Below are positions 5,038 to 8,092 of a stretch of 8,092 nucleotides of DNA, piece by piece; position 1 is the stretch's first letter, and the number at the start of each line of letters is the position of its first letter. The notes under the pieces were generated by a model that did not search any database, was not told the DNA's origin, and saw only the letters and a program-made list of their open reading frames with translations. Source of the DNA: Hyphomicrobiales bacterium (GTDB taxonomy: Bacteria > Pseudomonadota > Alphaproteobacteria > Rhizobiales > Beijerinckiaceae). The position numbers were made by a program, and so were the translations under genes. The DNA is taken from assembly GCA_015655535.1 (NCBI GenBank), contig JAATEW010000443.1, positions 1 through 8,092 of the forward strand. Direction: 5' to 3'.

Positions 5038-7654
5038 TCACGATCCTTTGCGGAACAATGATGATTTTCTTCACCGGACGGCCTTCCAGGGCCTTTTGCA
5101 CAAAATCGAGGGCCAGGACCGCGGCCTCGATCGCCGCCTGATCGGCGTTACGATCGATTACGAGATCGCCGCGCTTCTTACCATTCACCTGCACGGGCAG
5201 GCTTATCACATCTTCGACGACAAGGGCAGGCTCGGCAATGGGCCAGGGCGTCTCCGCCACGGGCCGTTTATGACCGAGCCGCGCCCAGCATTCTTCCGCC
5301 AGATGCGGCATCATCGGGGCGAAAAGTTGAACCATGATGTCGCCCGCCTCGCGGAAGGCGAATCGCAGATCCTCTGCAATCTCCGGTGTTTCGACCGCGC
5401 CCACCGCGGCCGAGACCTTATTGGCGAGATCGTGGACCTGGGCGATCGCCCGATTGAACCGCAACCGGTCCAGATCCTCGCCGACCTTGATTAAGGCCCC
5501 GTGAACCACCTTGCGAAGCTCCATCGCGGGTGGCGAAAACACCGTGGGCTTGGGCATGTCGGGCGGCGAGGCCAGCTCCGCCAGTTCACCCGTGAGCCGC
5601 CACAGGCGCTGCAGGAATTTCGAGACGTTCTGCGCGCCTTCCTGCGTCCAGATCACATCGCGCTCGGGCGGCGAATCGGAGAGCATGAACCAGCGCGCCG
5701 TATCGGCCCCGAAGCTCTCGATGATCTCGTCCGGGTCGACGACATTCTTCTTCGACTTCGACATTTTCTCGATGGAGCCGATCTCGACCTCGGTCCCGCC
5801 GTCGAGCCGGAAGGCCTTGCGGCCGTCCGGCGTCTGCTCGATCCGCACGTCGGCGGGCGCGACCCAGGCGCCGTCCTTCGCCTTATAAGTCTCGTGAACC
5901 ACCATGCCCTGCGTGAAAAGGCCGGTGAAAGGCTCCTTCAAATCGTCGGCATGATCGGTCATGCGCATCGCGCGCGTGAAGAAGCGCGCATAAAGCAGAT
6001 GCAAGATCGCGTGTTCGATCCCGCCAATATATTGATCGACCGGCATCCAGCGCGCGACGGCTGAGGCATCCGTCGGCTCGGCCTGATCCTTCGGGTCAGT
6101 GAAGCGCAGAAAATACCAGGACGAATCGACGAATGTGTCCATCGTGTCGGTTTCGCGCCGGGCCGGGCCGCCGCAGATCGGGCAGGCGACATATTTCCAG
6201 GTCGGGTGCCGGTCGAGCGGATTGCCCGGCTGATCGAAAGTGACGTCTTTCGGCAATTCCACCGGCAGATCTTTTTCAGGTACCGGGACAACCCCGCAGG
6301 ATTCGCAATGGATGATCGGGATCGGACAGCCCCAATAGCGCTGCCGCGAAATGCCCCAATCGCGCAGGCGGAAATTGATCTGGCGCTTGGCGATCGGGCG
6401 GCCGTCGAACACCGTGGCTTCGAGCCGTTTCGCGACCTCTTCCTTGGCCTCGGGAATGGAAAGCCCGTCGAGAAAGCGCGAATGGAAGAGCGTGCCCTCG
6501 CCGTCATAGGCTTCCGTCGTGATCGTGAAGCTCGCCGGATCAGCGCCGGGCGGCAGGATCACCGGCTGATTGCCGAGCCCATAGGCATTGGCGAAATCAA
6601 GGTCGCGCTGGTCATGCGCGGGACAGCCGAAGATCGCACCCGTGCCGTAATCCATCAGCACGAAATTCGCCACATAGACCGGCAGGCCCCAGTCCGCATC
6701 GAAAGGATGGCGGACCTTCAGCCCCGTGTCATAGCCCTTCTTCTCGGCCGTCTCGATCGCCGCGACCGATGTGCCGCGATGGCTGCAATCCACGATGAAA
6801 TCCTTGAGCTGCTGATCGCTCTCGCCAAGCTTTTGCGCCAGCGGATGGTCAGCGGCGATCGCCAGAAACTTGGCGCCGAAGAGCGTATCCGGCCGCGTGG
6901 TATAGACTTCGAGTTCCTTTGTCTCGATAGCCGGGCTTGGCACAAGCTCGAAGCGGACCAGCAGGCCTTCCGAGCGGCCAATCCAATTCTTCTGCATCAG
7001 CCGGACTTTTTCCGGCCAATGCTCAAGCGTATCGAGCCCGTGCAGCAGATCCTCCGCCTGACTGCTGATCTTCAAGAACCATTGCGTCAGCTCGCGCTGC
7101 TCGACGAGCGCGCCGGAGCGCCAGCCGCGCCCGTCGATCACCTGCTCATTGGCAAGCACGGTATGATCGACCGGGTCCCAATTGACCTTCGCCTGTTTGC
7201 GATCGACGAGGCCCGCGGCCAGAAAATCCAGAAACAATTTCTGCTGATGTTTGTAATAGGACGGATCGCAGGTCGCGATCTCGCGCGTCCAATCGATGGA
7301 AAGCCCCATGGATTTCAACTGCGCCCGCATGGTCGCAATATTGGCATAGGTCCAATCGGCGGGATGGCTCTTATTCTGCATCGCCGCGTTTTCGGCCGGC
7401 ATGCCGAAGGCGTCCCAGCCCATCGGATGCAAAACGCTGAAGCCGCGCGCCCGCTTATAGCGGGCAATGACGTCGCCCATCGCATAATTGCGCACGTGCC
7501 CCATATGGATGCGGCCGGACGGATAGGGAAACATTTCAAGGACGTAGTATTTTGGCCGCGTTTCATCGGTGCCGGTTAGAAAGGTGCCGGCCTCGTCCCA
7601 AAATTTTTGCCATTTGGGTTCCGCTTCGCGGGCGTTGTAGCGCTCCGATTCCAT
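5024..7654 (-). CDS. leuS: leucyl-tRNA synthetase
   Basis: LeuS is a class Ia synthetase that charges tRNA-Leu with leucine and edits mischarged tRNA. The 876-residue length is normal for bacteria. In order it shows the HIGH-type motif H50-M-G-H53 within PYPSGRIHMGH, the CP1 editing domain with TTRPDTLFG (252-260) and GCPAHDQRD (343-351, D348 being the conserved editing aspartate), WGISRQRYWG (433-442), a zinc-type pair C450-x-x-C453 and C491-x-x-C494, the TMDTFVDSSWY block (504-514), KMSKS (630-634), an anticodon-binding helical domain (about 705-800), and the C-terminal domain with VNGKKRGDLVI (823-833). The ATG at 7654 gives the usual N-terminus MESERYNAREAEPKWQ. The frame stays open for 32 more codons upstream, but that part resembles nothing in the family. 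No clear ribosome binding site precedes the ATG. It is the first gene of the operon with lptE and holA. Confidence 0.98.
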   Translation of the reverse strand: MESERYNAREAEPKWQKFWDEAGTFLTGTDETRPKYYVLEMFPYPSGRIHMGHVRNYAMGDVIARYKRARGFSVLHPMGWDAFGMPAENAAMQNKSHPADWTYANIATMRAQLKSMGLSIDWTREIATCDPSYYKHQQKLFLDFLAAGLVDRKQAKVNWDPVDHTVLANEQVIDGRGWRSGALVEQRELTQWFLKISSQAEDLLHGLDTLEHWPEKVRLMQKNWIGRSEGLLVRFELVPSPAIETKELEVYTTRPDTLFGAKFLAIAADHPLAQKLGESDQQLKDFIVDCSHRGTSVAAIETAEKKGYDTGLKVRHPFDADWGLPVYVANFVLMDYGTGAIFGCPAHDQRDLDFANAYGLGNQPVILPPGADPASFTITTEAYDGEGTLFHSRFLDGLSIPEAKEEVAKRLEATVFDGRPIAKRQINFRLRDWGISRQRYWGCPIPIIHCESCGVVPVPEKDLPVELPKDVTFDQPGNPLDRHPTWKYVACPICGGPARRETDTMDTFVDSSWYFLRFTDPKDQAEPTDASAVARWMPVDQYIGGIEHAILHLLYARFFTRAMRMTDHADDLKEPFTGLFTQGMVVHETYKAKDGAWVAPADVRIEQTPDGRKAFRLDGGTEVEIGSIEKMSKSKKNVVDPDEIIESFGADTARWFMLSDSPPERDVIWTQEGAQNVSKFLQRLWRLTGELAELASPPDMPKPTVFSPPAMELRKVVHGALIKVGEDLDRLRFNRAIAQVHDLANKVSAAVGAVETPEIAEDLRFAFREAGDIMVQLFAPMMPHLAEECWARLGHKRPVAETPWPIAEPALVVEDVISLPVQVNGKKRGDLVIDRNADQAAIEAAVLALDFVQKALEGRPVKKIIIVPQRIVNVVG

Positions 7655-7697
7655 GTTTAAGTGTCGATTCTTAGATGGGAAATGCCAGATTGAACCG

Positions 7698-7728
7698 AGT
7701 AAACAGCACCATTCGGCCAAGGGGTCAA
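7698..7728 (-). promoter_or_regulatory. possible leuS promoter
   Basis: On the minus strand TTGACC (7728-7723) resembles a -35 box. TTTACT (7703-7698), 19 bases further on, matches four of six positions of a -10 box. The predicted start would leave a leader of roughly 40 bases before the leuS ATG. Spacing is longer than ideal, so this is tentative. Confidence 0.3.
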
Positions 7729-7738
7729 ATATTTGGCC
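7723..7738. promoter_or_regulatory. operator-like palindrome upstream of leuS
   Basis: The 16-base sequence GGTCAAATATTTGGCC is a palindrome except at one symmetric pair, with a perfect 10-base core CAAATATTTG. It is AT-rich in a GC-rich region and overlaps the candidate leuS -35 box, so it could be a repressor or activator site. An alternative pairing also exists: CGGCCAA (7714-7720) and TTGGCCG (7733-7739) form a perfect 7-bp inverted repeat around a 12-base spacer. No cognate regulator is identifiable. Confidence 0.4.
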
Positions 7739-7777
7739 GCACCGCAGCATCGAGCCAGGGCTGGTAATGATTTTGCC

Positions 7778-7825
7778 GCCCTCGCCCTTCGAGACGGCCC
7801 TAACGGGCCTCCTCAGGGTGAGGGC
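7778..7825. repeat. palindromic repeat, copy D (inverted orientation)
   Basis: This is the same family as copies A to C, in the orientation of copy C. Arms GCCCTCGCCCT (7778-7788) and AGGGTGAGGGC (7815-7825) pair with a single G-T position, and GAG/CTC (7791-7793 with 7812-7814) continues the stem. The tip is GGCCC-TAAC-GGGCC (7796-7809), again a different but perfectly paired sequence. Confidence 0.75.
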
Positions 7826-7835
7826 TTAACAGGAG

Positions 7836-7896
7836 CCTCATGCTGAGGAGAGCCTCATCCAAAGTTTGGACGGGGCGCGGCTCGAAGCACGAGGGC
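7836..7896. repeat. palindromic repeat, copy E (diverged)
   Basis: The left arm CCTCATGCTGAGGAG (7836-7850) and right arm CTCGAAGCACGAGGGC (7881-7896) match the family arms of copy A with a few changes. The centre is about 30 bases and includes TCCAA-AGT-TTGGA (7858-7870). The copy ends nine bases before the yggS ribosome binding site, so it is probably part of the yggS leader if transcription starts upstream. Confidence 0.6.
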
Positions 7897-7904
7897 GATA
7901 AATT

Positions 7905-7908
7905 GAGG
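7905..7908 (+). promoter_or_regulatory. ribosome binding site of yggS
   Basis: GAGG lies six bases before the ATG at 7915 and supports that start over the in-frame TTG at 7903. Confidence 0.6.
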
Positions 7909-7914
7909 CCCGGA

Positions 7915-8092
7915 ATGAGCCAAGCTTTGACACAACTGGCGGAAGTCCGCAAGCGGCTCGCCCGCGCCGCCCGGGACGCCGGCCGCGATCCGGCCGAAAT
8001 CACCCTTGTCTGCGTCTCGAAGCCCATCGGGCCCGAGAATATCAGCCCCGTGCTGGCGACGGGGAAGCGGCATATCGGCGAAAACCGGGTCC
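7915..8092 (+). CDS. yggS: YggS/PLPBP-family pyridoxal phosphate homeostasis protein, N-terminal part (runs off the right edge)
   Basis: This family binds pyridoxal 5'-phosphate and keeps vitamin B6 and amino acid pools balanced; no enzymatic reaction is firmly assigned to it. Fifty-nine codons are visible. They include an N-terminal helix (about 3-22), the strand ITLVCVSK (29-36) whose Lys36 is the expected PLP-binding lysine, and HIGENRV (53-59), matching the family's GENR(V/Y)Q motif. Full-length members have about 220-235 residues, so roughly three quarters is missing. The start has a good ribosome binding site six bases upstream. In place of the common SKTxP after the PLP lysine, the sequence reads SKPIGP. 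The gene is divergent from leuS across 260 bases that contain two palindromic repeats. Confidence 0.92.
   Translation, partial: MSQALTQLAEVRKRLARAARDAGRDPAEITLVCVSKPIGPENISPVLATGKRHIGENRV

Noticed and set aside
5501..6064. Plus-strand open frame of 187 codons
   Set aside because: It is antisense to leuS and shows no domain.
6206..7579. Long plus-strand open frame of 457 codons
   Set aside because: It lies wholly antisense to leuS, whose motifs are unambiguous, and its composition is that of a GC-rich shadow frame with no recognisable domain.
7655..7750. 32-codon in-frame extension of leuS to an ATG at 7750
   Set aside because: LeuS proteins begin near the MESERYNAREAEP segment. The extension has no family similarity and would cover the operator-like palindrome.
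7800..8027. Minus-strand open frame of 75 codons
   Set aside because: It reads through palindromic repeats D and E and antisense to yggS.

Overview
The window looks like chromosomal core DNA from a GC-rich alphaproteobacterium, most likely of the order Hyphomicrobiales (Rhizobiales). The evidence is gene content and style: a LeuS, LptE, HolA run, a YggS-type protein divergent from leuS, alphaproteobacterial forms of LptE and HolA, and intergenic palindromic repeats of the kinds scattered through Hyphomicrobiales genomes. A Beijerinckiaceae-like source is possible, but that is an inference and not a species call.

Layout from left to right. The minus strand begins with the N-terminal 235 codons of argG (1-706, running off the left edge), preceded by a PAP2-family membrane phosphatase gene (737-1534) that may be co-transcribed with it. 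Head to head with the phosphatase is a plus-strand SUKH/SMI1-KNR4 gene (1521-1973); the two 5' ends overlap or nearly touch. A 321-base gene-free stretch (1974-2294) holds three copies of one palindromic repeat family (copies A, B and C). A plus-strand MoeB/ThiF-type E1-like gene follows (2295-3083). A second gene-free stretch of 368 bases (3084-3451), between two convergent genes, holds a large nested palindrome with a four-way-junction fold (3121-3266) and two opposed 31-base palindromes.

The right half is a minus-strand operon, leuS (7654-5024), lptE (5037-4474) and holA (4474-3452), with overlaps of 14 and 1 bases. These genes supply leucyl-tRNA for translation, the outer-membrane lipoprotein for LPS export, and the delta subunit that loads the replicative sliding clamp. 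They share a transcription unit rather than a pathway. The 260-base gap between leuS and the divergent plus-strand yggS (7915 to the right edge) holds an AT-rich operator-like palindrome upstream of leuS and two more copies (D and E) of the palindromic repeat family just ahead of yggS.

The coding content is mostly housekeeping. The most unusual material is intergenic: the four-way-junction element, and the five-copy repeat family whose tip changes sequence but stays self-complementary. No transposase, CRISPR array, tRNA or rRNA was found.
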